Below are positions 10,894-23,900 of a DNA stretch of 64,000 nucleotides, in pieces. Location of the stretch: assembly GCA_903813345.2 (NCBI GenBank), contig CAIIXF020000007.1:6949730-7013729 (forward strand), in the 5' to 3' direction. The first letter of the stretch is position 1; each line of letters starts with the position of its first letter. The notes below the pieces were generated by a model. That model saw only the letters and a program-made list of their open reading frames with translations, made no database searches and had not been told where the DNA came from. The position numbers and the translations under genes are program-made. This DNA comes from Owenia fusiformis. Its lineage: Eukaryota; Annelida; Polychaeta; Sabellida; Oweniidae.

Positions 10894-13522
10894 CCAGTTG
10901 TCCGAAACTCAATTCTCCGAAACCCAGTTGTCCGAAACCAAGTTCTCCGAAAATTAGGGGATCTTATCAAAAAATACAATTTCTTAAAACGAATCTTGTC
11001 GCAACCTCTGCGAATCACGACAGCATAACATTTGAATCACGTTGACATCATTGCAAAAATAAGGCTAAATATGCTAAGTCAAGACGTTAATTAGCCCACG
11101 AAAGTTCATGGGTAACTTGAGAACTACAAAATACAACCAAATACTTTTCGAACGTACAATAGCAATATTTCTCACCCAACGTCTTCATAGTTTTAGGAAC
11201 GTATTTTAAACGCATGATAGCCAAATATATCAAGATACTATATCTGCCTAAATGAAGTTATCTAGTGTTGACAAAGTTTTGAAATATATTTTATCCAGAT
11301 CCATCAGAAATTAACTTATCCAATACATTTGTTCATAAGAATTCTCTAATTCTACCTCGTTCCCAATACGTCCTCAGACAGACAAGAAATTGAAGTCACA
11401 CCCGTTTGTTTGCGTGGCATATTTATACGTATACGCACTTTCTCTGATTATTGTCAAACAAATACATTTCAGGAGAAGAACATAAAAAACAAATGCCTCC
11501 CAATTGAAAAAAGCCTATGGAAAATCATCTCCAATTATCACCTAACTTACTATTGATAATTAGTTGAAAGTTAGGTGTAAAAATTCACATGCAAATGAGC
11601 TAATTATCAACTTAATTAACGCTTAATTTGCAACTTAATTAACGATTAACTACCATCAATATGCAAATGAGCTATTTACGTTAATTAGTTGAAAGTTAGT
11701 TGTAAGTTTGATGTAAGTTAATCTCTAATTATCACCTAACTTACTATTGATAATTAGTTGAAAGTTAGGTTTAAGTCAGATTTGTGACATCTCAAAAATG
11801 AATCGCTTCCTTTTTGCTTCCCTTCACTCGGAGATTTTTGCTTCATCTTGAACTATTTTGTGACGGAATATTCATCTTAATTAGGATCTTTCAGAACAGA
11901 CAACATTGAACTTGAACTATTGAAATTTCACAGCAAGAGGAGGGAAAACCCCATGATTCAATTGATGACATAAGATTTCCTCCTTCGCACACCTTCTTTT
12001 GTCGAAAACGTACCCTCCATCTTGGTTTTTAAAGTTTTCAAATTGACCTAGATTTAAACCAATCAACGATCGACTCGCTAAACCAATCGGCGACGATGTT
12101 ATCTCAATACAGATTTACATTATAAGCGTATGTCATCTTTGAACTCTGGGGTTTCTCCCCCTCTTTTTTAATTCTATTTTGCAAATTTTTAAGATTCATG
12201 AAAAGCATGTGAAGACATCATTATTGCCATCAACAACTAAAATCAGAACACAAACATTAGACTATAATGTTACATAATAAGGACGTAACAGATATAATCA
12301 AAAATATGTTTTGAAATGTCTTTGATCTAACAATCATTATTTAGAAGAGCACATTTGGATTACCGTACTTGTGAAATATAGATAACCCATGTTAGTACCT
12401 AAATTGCATTCTAGGATTAATATTATATGATCTGATTCAAAAAGATTTTTAAATTCATAAACAATTTAGACAGAAGTGTGAATAAGATTTAACATACATT
12501 GTATTCATGTTCTACATACCCTTATGATAATGTTGACCAAATTTCATGGTAGTATACGCACCATTCACGTTGTAATTCTCAATTTTATGAGAGAAATATC
12601 TCTCACATGTTTTCTTTTTCCACCATCTTGAAATTAAATTTAGGGGGTTTGTATTTCTAAATCATGGGCCTAATTTACGACTAATTATCATTAAAATCAT
12701 CCTATATGTTAACTATCAACCAATAATCTACTTCAGACCAAAAACGTTTTAATTTACCACTAACTATCACCCTCAAACATTTCATATCTTAATTATCAAC
12801 TAAAAATCATAAATCAGCATTATTGTAAGTTAATTTACGTTGAACTTGCTACTGATAATTAGGCCATAATTATCATTGATTTAATTAACGCTTAACTTTA
12901 ATTCCAATTGCCAGCAGAATTGTTGATAATTAGTTGTAAATTAGTTGGTAATAAGTTGGTAATTAGTTTTATTTTTCAATTGGGCTGAAACGAATGCCGA
13001 AACATAAATCCCAAGTGATTAAGTTTAGAATGTTTTATTCTTTTACGATTTGATAAGAGACTGAGACTAAGAAATTAAATGCGACGAAATATTTTGACAA
13101 CGTAATTTGTATACTGTTTTATTCTTAAAGTTCTATGCGATAACTTATTTTATCTGTTTCAAAATGTTTCATTTTATTTTGCCTATATAAAAGAGATTGA
13201 AGAAGATAAGATAAACTGTTCCGTAATATATATTGTGTTTAATAACCTTTTTTAGAATCACAATGTAAAATAAATCTCCCGTTCCATTCTGGTAACGCCA
13301 TGCAATGGATGCAATTCAAAGTGAGAGAGAGATCTATGAATATCAGAATGCGTCCATGCCATTAATTTGGCCAAATACATGGCATGAAACTGACGTAAGC
13401 TTAAGTAAGCTACGCCCCCCCCTTTCTCTGGTAAATTATGACTTTATTTTTCGGAGTAATGGGTTTCGGACAACTGGGTTTCGGGGAATTGGGTTTCGGA
13501 CAACTGGGTTTCGGACAACTGG
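10894..13522. mobile_element. TIR element whose ends are arrays of a 15-bp unit
   Basis: The left end has four tandem units of the 15-mer CCCAGTTGTCCGAAA and variants (10893-10952). The right end has five units in inverted orientation, TTTCGGACAACTGGG and variants (13449-13523). The flanks are GGGGTCAAT (10885-10893) and GGTGTCAAT (13523-13531), matching at 8 of 9 positions, which suggests an 8- or 9-bp target duplication. No coding region is visible between the ends, and part of the interior is another repeat-bounded stretch (11499-12985). The superfamily is unknown. Confidence 0.75.
11499..12985. mobile_element. Nested element with CCCAATTGAAAAA ends
   Basis: CCCAATTGAAAAA at the left is matched by TTTTTCAATTGGG at the right. 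Both ends are rich in short, repeatedly inverted AATTATCAACTAA / TTAGTTGATAATT-type motifs: 11535-11790 has two near-identical TTATCACCTAACTTACTATT blocks, and 12660-12965 has the rest. The middle (11800-12640) has no recognisable gene. No clear target duplication was found. Confidence 0.5.
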
Positions 13523-13531
13523 GGTGTCAAT

Positions 13532-14500
13532 ATATACGAATCGAATGTATTCTCGTGTGCATTACAATATCCCCATTGAAACATTTTTGGCCTGCAATGG
13601 ACGTATAATGAATTAGAATATGAGGCCGTGTTATCATTCTAATGTAAAGTCATGGTATTTACTGTGGTATTGGGTTGCAAGTTAATATCAGATTCAATGC
13701 AAATTAATCATCTAATATCAGAAGCGCGATCAGTTCAATAATCTAATTTCAGGTCATCAGTTCGATATCTAGCACTTGTTCTAACGACACGGTATTACTA
13801 GACTATCATATTATAAATACACACACATATAAAACAATCAAACTGGTACACGATATAAGCACGACTGCTCTTTCAATTGAGTATAAATGTTGATAAACTT
13901 ACCCGGAAGCCAAGACATACACGTTTAGACGATGCTATTTTCAGTTCAGTGTAAGAGTAAATGCCCGGATATCGAGGCTTTTTCGTGTAAAGTTTTAACC
14001 AAGCATCTAAAATCGGGTTATATTGCGTGTAGAATTTATCGATATCAGGGCCGCTACATGCCAGTGTTTATAGGAATATAGGATTTATAACATATCTACT
14101 ACACATGTGAATTATTCACTCTTCTTAAAAACTATCCAAGAACAATGCACCTTCTTCAAAATTTGACCTGAAATTAAAAAATAAGGCCTAAAAGGCCCAG
14201 TGATGACCAAAAAGGCCCACTTTTTGGGCCCATTTTTTTCTGGGCCCACCCAGATCCATCAGTGCCTTCTGAACAAACTTTCTTAAAATCCCATTTTTCT
14301 TGATCCCAATAGTGAGCCCTCACCAACATTATGCAGGAATAGGCACGCAATGTGATGATCCCTCCCATCCTCATCAAAGCTTCTTATGCTGTGTAGCTAA
14401 TGGATCACATGCAATATACATGTGGAGAATTCTTTAAGACATCTTTAGCTTTCCAATGATATATAAATGTGAGCAACTCAAATACTGTGATTCTACCTTC
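13532..14500. other. No recognisable gene
   Basis: AT-rich, with a small GGGCC-rich inverted stretch at 14185-14260 (AAAAGGCCC and GGGCC repeated in both orientations). The minus-strand open frame at 14174-14377 is produced by this stretch. Confidence 0.4.
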
Positions 14501-14509
14501 ATTCTTCAG

Positions 14510-14665
14510 AGGAATTCATAGGAGGATTATGTTACATTGAGATGACTGTAAAGGAGGATCATGTTACACAACCATATGCATGAGAGGATTATGATACATA
14601 AAGAGGACCTCAAGGAGGATTAATTTTAAATGAGGATATTATGGGATGATAATGTTACATTGGAA
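14510..14665. repeat. Degenerate tandem repeat
   Basis: Six or so diverged units of AGGAGGATTATGTTACAT, spaced about 25-40 bp apart. Confidence 0.55.
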
Positions 14666-14861
14666 GTACTAACATCAAAAATGATTGAGAATACAAATTT
14701 GAGTATACAAATACTAATAAAGTACTTCTTGCAAAAATTATGTAACATAAAAAATACATTTTTAATTTTTGAGCTTCAAAAGGGGATGATATCACATAAA
14801 CGTTACTGGAAATAAACTAACCCCAATATCATAGGCAACCATATCACTATAACTATATAAC

Positions 14862-15009
14862 AAGGCATTAACATGCAAAGTGTCATCATTTGCCATTTGT
14901 TACACATATTGACTGCCAGACACTGACCGCCCAACACCAACCAATGAACACTATCCAAAACAAAGTTAAAGACTATAGCAATATGTCACAACTTCTGGTG
15001 TGGACATAA
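14862..15009 (+). mobile_element. TGTCACCAC repeat family, copy
   Basis: It begins AAGGCATTAACATGCAAA. The body carries CTGCCATTTGTTACA-type sequence, CACTGACCGCC and CAACACCAACC tracts and GTT(G/A)(G/A)AGACTAT. It ends at a degraded TGTCACCACTTCTGGTGGTGACAT-type palindrome. Other copies in the same orientation are at 15842, 15977, 34394, 36930, 39662 and 39812. Confidence 0.7.
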
Positions 15010-15841
15010 AAATGGACCAAATTCTGAAGGACAACATAACAATAACAAAACACGAAAACAATGATAAATACGCTCATTCAAAACATGTTTTCATGTATTT
15101 CACTTACATAAAGCCATATTGATAGATAACATACATAACACTGTAATATTAATTGTGTTTCAAATCAACATACATGTATATCATAATATATTAATAAAAA
15201 AATATTCATGAAAAACATGACACAAAAATAAACAATTATTTGCCTGGGACATTAATGCTGATAATGAAGAGAATCATGATTAATTTCATCAATGGAGTTC
15301 ATGTCTGTCAATAGATGGCCTCATGTTCAGTTGGTTCAAGTTGTATTCAGAATCACATGTAATACCACGGACTTTAAGTCAGGTCCTTGGTAATATGTAT
15401 AATAAACAGTCCCGTAGCATGCTTTTTGGGGGTTTACTTTTCAAAAAATTCCAGGGGGTTCATTTTTGACAACTCTGGTCAAAAATCAAAAATTGATATA
15501 CATTATTCAAGGAACTATTTTACATAATGTTTTGTTTTTTTACTGCCCACAGTATGGATACTCAGACACTGACTTTGGTAATCAGCGAAAGTAAAGCTAT
15601 TGGCTACCATTGACCTTCAGACTGGCTTTAATACACACCATAATTAAAGTCATCATAGGATTATTTTTCAAACCACATACAGTAATAAATCATACAAAGA
15701 TTATGATAAATATACATTGATTATTCAAGAATTATACAGTACTTTACTCATATAACTTCAAGTTGCAATGCCAAATTTGTTACATTTATCCCCAAAAATA
15801 CCCTTTGGTTCAGAATTAACAACCCTGATATAATAAATAAA
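15010..15841. other. No recognisable gene
   Basis: AT-rich. 15415-15475 carries GGGGGTTTACTTTTCAAAAAA and GGGGGTTCATTTTTGAC, resembling blocks at 38960-39020 and 59585-59640 that probably belong to one dispersed repeat family. Confidence 0.4.
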
Positions 15842-16149
15842 CAAGGCATTAACATGCAAAATGTCACCACCTACCATTTGTTAATGATGATGACTGCCGA
15901 ACACTGTAGCAGACACAAATGCCTAACACCAACTGCTGAACACTGACCACAACAAAGTTGGAGACTATATATAAATATGGCATTAACATGAAAAATATAA
16001 CCACCTGCCATTTGTTACAGACACTGACCATCAAACTCTATTACAGACAAGAAATGCCAAAAACCAACCACCAAACACCAACTGCCAAACACTGGCCAGA
16101 AAAAAAGTTGGAGACTATATCAATATGTCACCACTTCTGGTGGTGACAT
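15842..16149 (+). mobile_element. TGTCACCAC repeat family, two tandem copies
   Basis: The first copy (15842-15970) breaks off after GTTGGAGACTAT. The second (15977-16149) runs to a complete end, TGTCACCACTTCTGG-TGGTGACATA, which is a palindrome. Several CCAAACACCAACTGCC-type units are present inside. Confidence 0.7.
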
Positions 16150-16194
16150 ATAAACCCTCATACACTTACAGCAATCTTGTGTATACATTGTATA

Positions 16195-16740
16195 TCAATT
16201 AAAAAGAACATGTATTATATCATGTGTTACACGATGTATTACCACATGTATTATATCATGTGTTACACTATGTATTACCACATGCATTTGTATTATACTA
16301 GTATGGATTACCAAGTATATTACACTATATATTACCACATATATTATATCATGTGTTACACTATGTATTACCACATGTATTGTACCATGTGCTACACTAT
16401 GTATTACCACATGCATTTGTATTATACTATGGATTACCAAATATATTACACTATGCATTACCCCATGCAGTATATCATGTGTTACACTATGTATTACCAC
16501 ATGTATTGTACTATGTGTTACACTATGTATTACTCTGTGCATTTGTATTCTATGCATTACCAAATATATTACATTACTCTGTGCATTACCCCATGCATTA
16601 TATCATGTGTTATGTATTACCACATGCATTTGTATTCTACTATGGATTACCAAATATATTACACTATGCATTTACCTGTCATTACACTATACACTACACT
16701 TTGTATTTATCCATGCACTACACTGTACATTAAATTATAA
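16195..16740. repeat. Minisatellite, about 36-bp unit
   Basis: About fifteen diverged units built from ATGTGTTACACTATGTATTACC plus CACATGTATTATATC-type sequence. Because the unit length is divisible by three and stops are rare, long open frames appear on both strands (for example 16177-16740 plus, 16195-16563 minus). They encode only Met/Tyr/His/Val-rich repetition and are not genes. Confidence 0.85.
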
Positions 16741-17681
16741 ACTACATCATCTAAAATTGGTGATTTGGTGATTTTCATCTTTGGTTTTGTACACTACTCA
16801 TATAAAATTTCATTATCATCTATTTAAAACTTATTCATAACTCCATAAAAAATCTCTCATATGCTCAATATTGGAAAAACATGTAGTACATGATTGATGA
16901 TAAACGGCCACCAGCTACAGGATTAGCCTATCAATTTGCATAAATTAACCCGTTAGTTTGAAGTTGAAATTTACAAACAACCTGTTAGTCAACTAACACT
17001 GATCATGTGACTTTTTATGCCATTGATCGAATACATTGAAAACATGTCTTGCATCTATGCACATGCGCAAGGTGTACTTCTGCTATTTACAATTTCGAAC
17101 ACCTCAATAGTCGGTGTCAGTTGGTGCTTTAATAGCCGGTGTAAATTGTTATTTAGGTCAGCTATTGCTTTCGGGGCGAGAGCTGGCAACTAACGGGACA
17201 CATGGCAGGTACTATTCATATTTAAATGAGTTTTACATCAAATTGCAATCAACCCGCTAGCTGGTAGCCGCTATTTGCATTCGCGAATAAAAGCTAAGAT
17301 AGGACTAGTCTTGAATGTGGACATTCAACATTTTCTCCATTCTACAAGTTCTTGCATCTGTTAAACTATGTTGAACAGTTTTCACGTACATGTACCACTG
17401 ACATACATGTTAATGAACTATTGACATACATGTTAATGAACCATTGATTAACATGTTAATGAACCCTCTGTGTTAATAACACCCGTCTACATGGAACAAA
17501 TGACTGCAACAATCGCATCTCGGTTTTGTGCATTTTACAGCTACACAAATTACAATACAAATACAAAAATAGCGCTTCAATTCAACAATTTTGGAGACAC
17601 ATCACTTGAATCTTCAAATTCAATAAGGAATTTGGTACAACATAAAATGTACAGGAAACTGACAGTCTTAAATTCTTGATG
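16741..17681. other. Downstream flank of the sugar transporter gene
   Basis: It should contain the 3' UTR of the minus-strand transporter. No AATAAA is seen on the minus strand here. The nearest variant, ATTAAA, is at 17133-17128, about 550 bases past the stop. The direct repeat GACATACATGTTAATGAAC occurs at 17399 and 17423. Confidence 0.35.
17128..17133 (-). terminator. Possible poly(A) signal (ATTAAA)
   Basis: This is the closest common poly(A) hexamer variant downstream of the transporter stop on the minus strand. No other support is visible. Confidence 0.2.
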
Positions 17682-17939
17682 CTAAAGCTGGGTATAATCT
17701 TCTTTTTTCACATCTCTGCTGGTAGTTGGTTTTGTATCTAAAGTAGTACTACTGTGAGTCCCATTCCCTTCTGTTATAATGTTATCTATACTATCGGTAT
17801 ACCCCTTGCGTTTCTTGAAACCAGCGGATATTTCCTCGATTGTCTTATTTTTAGTTTCAGGAAGATATATGAACAGGAAGATGAAACACAGAAGAGTAAT
17901 CACTGAAAATGGTACGAAGCTGAATGTTTTCAGTCCCGC
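17682..17939 (-). CDS. Sugar transporter exon 10 (helix 12 and C-terminal tail)
   Basis: 258 bp including the TAG stop, residues 451-535. It encodes helix 12, LPETKNKTIEEI and a Ser/Thr-rich cytoplasmic tail ending DYTQL, about as long as the tail of GLUT1 or longer. Confidence 0.93.
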   Translation of the reverse strand, partial: AGLKTFSFVPFSVITLLCFIFLFIYLPETKNKTIEEISAGFKKRKGYTDSIDNIITEGNGTHSSTTLDTKPTTSRDVKKEDYTQL

Positions 17940-20900
17940 CTGAAAAATAAAATACATCATTGAGTAAAGTGATTATTAACATGTACACACCCGGTGATTG
18001 TGAAAATGGGACGGAGGGGGGAGCAGGCAATTTCCGCTAGAAAATTCAACAAATCTGGTAAAATTATTTTTTCAAGACAGAGTTTACGATTGGATTGCAA
18101 ATTGAATAAGCGCACGGTATGATAAAATATGTTAGGTATTCTAGGATTATTTTTCAACCGATATTCTTTTAAGATATAAGATCTATTAAAAAAGGCGCAA
18201 CGCAACCAACGTGCAAAAGTCAAAGTTTTTGCTATAAATCAAGCAACAATGGACTACACGACCTGTAATAAATACTTGTAAGTGATGTTATCATAACTAA
18301 ATTAATGTCATTGCTGAATTTATAAAATAAGTTTCCATACGTAAAATAAAAAATAATCGAAAATAATTAAAATGGGACGGAGGGGGGAGGGGACGGAGGG
18401 GGGAGTAATAATTCTATAAAGTGAAACAACTTCACACGAATTCTTGTATTTGAAAAATGAACTCATTAACTTAGTAAGAAACTGGATGATATACCCCTGG
18501 AGACTGAAAAATGGGGACATTTGGAGTAAAAGGACTTAAAGTCGCGAAACATCTCTAATCATGTCTTATATACATATTGCTCCCCCCCTCCGTCCCCTCC
18601 CCCCTCCGTCCCAAATTCATTATTTTCGATTATTTTTTATTTCACATATGGAAACTTATTTTATAAATTCAGCAATGACATTAATTTAGTTATGATAACA
18701 TCACTTACAAGTATTTATTACAGGTCGTCCAGACCATTGTTGCTTGATTTATAGCAAAAACGTTGATTTGTGCCTGTTGATGGCCTTGCGCCTTTTTTAA
18801 TAGATCTCATACCTTAGATGCGTATCGTTTCAGAAAAAATCCCAGAAAACTTAACATATTCTACCATACCATGCGCCTATCCATTAAGCAATTCAATAGT
18901 AAACTTTTTCTTGAAAAAATAAATCTTCCAGATTTGTTGAATTTCCTAGCAGAAATTGCCTGCTTCCCCCCCTCCATCCCATATTCACGATCACCGGGCG
19001 TGATGTAATATATCTAGCAAATCAAATAAATATTGATATTTTCTGTGCAACAGATACAATATAGGCTAATAAAAATACTTTGATTCTTTCTCAAAACTTA
19101 TGAAGGATGAAGGATACAATTTTCTTTTTTAAAAATTCTGAACAAAGTATATAATAGGAAGAACATGTATGTCAAGGGTGAAAGGATGACATTGCAAATT
19201 AACTTGTAATATGGGAAAATTTTACTTGAGTAAATAATATATAAAACTGAACTCAATCATCTAAATACTGTATATATCTTACTTGTAGAGGAGGGAATGA
19301 GAGTCCCACTACAAAGTTTGCCAACCAATTGATCACAACCCCAATTGATACAGCAACTGGCCGAGGACCCTGGGAAAACAACTCCTGTGCTAACATCCAT
19401 GGTATAGAGCCTACAATGGAACATTGAAACATGGTACAGAGCCTTCAATACAAAAACATTATAGCAATATCATACATTTAGGATCATAAAATGCCAATTT
19501 TTTTGCCTGTGTAGGCCAGACCCCAAAGTCCTCTCAAATGCTTAGTTCATTGATATTCTTTTTGTACAGTCTCATAATATTTCAAAGTTATGAATAATTA
19601 CTTAACACCCTTAAAATATGGTTTGAGGCTGATGAAAGTATACCATAGGTAATTACATGTACATAAATATATATGTACAGGGTGATCAATAAATAAGGTA
19701 AAAGTATCTGGCATTTCTTCAGTTTTTACCCAATCCTCATAAAATTTGCACAGAATAATGTTCAAACATTATTGAATTGGTATATTAAGTTACAGATCAA
19801 AGTAATGTGATTGGTTGAAGTTATAGTTGCCATAGTAACAGAAAGCATGAAGACCCGGGGCAACTTTCAAAAGACTAAATTTTCAGTCGAAGCACTTTTG
19901 GTAATATATTTCAAATCACAATTGAAATGGCATATCATATTCTTATTTTATACTTCATAACCACTACTTAATGTCCTTTGTTTTTAACATAGGCCTATAG
20001 TTCTTGTCTTCTACTCCAGTCTTTGTCTTTGAAAACCTTTTTAAACCCATTTTCCCATAGCCTGCAAATTTTCGAGATAGCTGACTTCAAGTCTTCCAAT
20101 GAGAAACTTCCTCAACTCCCTCTTCAGCTCACCATGAAGGTAAAATCATAAGGGGACAAGTCAAGAGAGTATAGTACATGACCTAACAGTGGGAAACCCA
20201 GTGCTTCAATGGTTTGTACTGTGAGAATAGCATATCCCAGTGCAATGTGTAACGTTTTGCAGGCCTCTTAGTCTTAGCTTCTTCCTCTTTTCTCTCATCA
20301 AACTCTTCTGTGGGTATTGTCTTTCATCATTGACCTGTGTCATAGACTATCTATGATCACATCAGTTTTCATTACATATTAATCTTTTCCGTGACATCAA
20401 ACATCAAATTTGCAAGAAAATATGTAACAATGTAAACTAAGTATTAAAACAATTAATGATGGCACCCACGTTTATTTCTTTTCAGTTTGAAAAAGATGTG
20501 CTTTTCATCATTTTTTGTCCAAATTGGACGCAATGAAATTGCCCCGGGTAACCACGACTCCAGTTGCCATAGTAACTATAATATTAACCAATCAGATGGC
20601 AGAAGTTATATATTTCTATGTTTTAATTTAGAAATGTGCAAGGTATATTCTGACCAAATTTCAGGATGTTTGGACCAATATTTACAAAATGCCAGATACT
20701 TTTACCTTATTTATCGATCACCCTGTATATACAATACTCCTGTTTAAAATACATACTAGGAGGTTATAACTACAAACCTGGCCCGACAGCAAAGAAGACC
20801 ACAAAGATTAGAGCACATGTAATGGAAATGTACTTGAACCAATCGACATATTGCTGAAAGGAAAGTACAGTAAATACAATTGAAGGTGATATTTTACATA

Positions 20901-23900
20901 TCATAAAAAATAAGGAGTACAGTGTATAGTACAATAAGTAAAAAAAGTAATATTTCACGCATTTGGCATTATTTAAGAAATAAAGACCGAGATTTTATGA
21001 TTTATGGCGTGATATATGACCGAAAAATTTATTCTGTTCATTGTTAAAAGACCGAAATCACGTTGCGATTGAGGTCTTTGGCAATAGCCAGAATAAAATT
21101 TGAGGTCTTATATTTGACATAATCATAAAATCAAGGTCTTTGTTACAATTCTAATATGATAAACAGACAGGAAAAAACAAATATTTGCATTTATGAATTT
21201 TAGTGTCATACATACTCCAATATCAGAATATAGACCAGTAAATCAATTGTTCTAGCTATTGTGACGTCATTTATCATATTAGAATTCTCAATATGAGTAA
21301 TACTTGCCTTTATAGTTCACAGGATTTTATCTCCATTTTCTTTTAACTTTAAATTTCTTAATAATTCGTTTTAAAGAACACAAGACTTAATAAATTATTT
21401 AAAATAATGTTTCATCCAATTTCTAATGCGAATCTAGATGTTTCTTTACGTTAAAGGGAAGCTGAAACCATCATTGATACCATCAGTGAAGGTATCTCCT
21501 TCAACATACTGGGTAACCCAAAATACCCAGCCCTCTAATTTTAGAAGCATGCCACTGTATGCCAAGTACACGACTGTACACCACACAAAATAAAGTCTGG
21601 GAACATGTGAGTATTTTCATACTTTTTTAAAAAATGTCTCAATTTAGATTCGCCTAAACACACTCTGTACACATAAAAGAAAAATCAAGAACTACTCTTA
21701 CAATAGTTTGATTTTGCTTCTTTAAAAGAGAGTTTCATCTACAATGTACATGGCTCTGCCTCTCAAGGTAGTTAAGAAAATTCCACAATTACTCAAGGGG
21801 CGAGAAGGAAAATTCTCAATAAATGGTGTATAGTTGGTTTGGCAGCATTTTCAATTAGGGGAGAGTCTTGGATGAAACTTCCACCTAGGTGATAGCTTCA
21901 CAGAGTGGTAGGAAGTTCTTTTTTTTGAGGAGTTAGCCCCCCACCCCCCAAAAACACCCCACCCGGGGAAAAAAATTGTTCACAGTAAATAACCTTAGAT
22001 ATTTTGATGTTTGTAAGTGACATACATAGATATTATATATATGAATCACTTGCAGTATAATTGATACTGATTGCTCCTAAAGAAATTGAATATTAGTACA
22101 AAGTGTGTACCCCAGGGGGCAAATTCGTGACTCATTTTCTTACTATTTTGATCCTAACTTTTCAATTAGACACTGTAAGAGTTTGAAAAAATTCATGGGA
22201 AGTGCCCAATAGCAGGGTTAGTAAAACTGAAAGATGCAAAGCCATTGAAAAGGTAGGAGCTGAGAAAAAAATTGTTGATTTTTCGAAAAATTTGACATTT
22301 TTGACAGTTGGATTTTGTGTATGACTATAGCTGACCCCTATAGTTTCTAGATCCATCCCTCTATAGTGATATTTATGGTTTTATAGTGTGAAACTAAGAT
22401 GTAAAACATAATTTAGATGGGTTTAAGGAAGCTAAAGGTTTTAAACAAGTCCAAAATTTGAAAAATTGTAAATATAAGGTCTCAAATTTACATATTCCAG
22501 GTATAGCCATGGCTGACCCCTATAGTTTCTAAATCCATCCCTCTATGATGATATTTATGGTTTTGCCATGTGGAACTAATATGTAAAACACAATTTAGAT
22601 GGGTTTTAAGAAAGTTTAAGGTTTTAAACAAGTCCAAAATTTGAAAAATTGTGAATATAAGGTTTCAAATTTACGAATTTCAGGTATAGCCATGGCTGAC
22701 CCTTATGATTTTTACATCCATACCTCTATGATTAATACAGTTTTAGAGTGTGGGACTAAGATTTAACATATCCAAAATGAATTTTAAGGAAGTTTAAGGT
22801 TTTAAACAAGTCCAAAATTTGAAGAATTGTAAATGTTAGGTTTCAAATTTATGAATTTCAAGTATAGCCAAAGATGACCCTTATGGTTTTTACATCTATA
22901 CCTCAGGGATGAAATTAGTTTTAAGAGTATTTAATTAAAATGTAAAAGATACCTAAGATGAGTTTGAAGGAAGTTCAAGGTTTTAAACAAGTGCAAAATT
23001 TGAAAAATTGATCTCAAAATTGGTCTCAAATTCACGTTATTCAGGTACAGCCTTGAATTTGCCCTGATAATTGAAGGTTATGAGCATAATAGTATCAACT
23101 ATGATATCATAGCTTAGAGACCAGGTGTAGAATATATACCTGTTGCAGCAGTTAGTCTGCTGCATATAGATGGAGTGAAAAGTCGTGAATTACAGTGAAA
23201 TCTCTCTAATCTGAATGCTACTGGTATTTGGACCAGCTAAAAGCATTCTAATTAGGAGTGTTTGAATTTTGAGGTTTTTACATCTACAATACAAGTTCTG
23301 GATTTTGAAGAAATATGAATGCATTCTCAATGAAAAATATTAATATGAGGGGTGATCCAAAAGTCTTGGACGGCCTGATCTAATTTTGTTGGTTTTTGAT
23401 AAAATTACTTTAAACTTCCCAATAATAAAGACCAACAACTGAACTACTTTGTGTATTAATTTCATGGAGAAATGATATATTTTATGTAGTTTTCTAAACA
23501 GTTTTTTATATAGGGACCCTGCCACCCGGAACGGTATTCACACATGGCAACTTTCAGCCTTAAATGTTGCCGCCATTTGACTTGTTTCGCAAGTCTTGAT
23601 CACTATCTTATTTTGAATTTTGAATGATAAACCATGTTAGTTCACTTCCTTTGTTACTAGGCAACCAATTAATTGTGTTTGAATTATAATGTCACATATG
23701 ACATTGGCCATATAAATCAAATTCAAACAAAATGACATCAGACAAGCAACCCTCAATCTGGTATCATTTGTGCTCCAAGATGGCTGCTGAAATGCAGAAC
23801 ATGAAAGAAATCAAGGTGGAACAAAGAATACTACAAAGATATTCTCACTACTATTGACCTTGTGTAGCAACCATATGCACGATGTAGTCTAGATATGGCT

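Noticed and set aside
16177-16740. A 187-codon plus-strand frame and a 122-codon minus-strand frame
   Set aside because: Both are produced by the minisatellite; the predicted peptides are Met/Tyr/His/Val repeats without any domain, and several frames are open at once.
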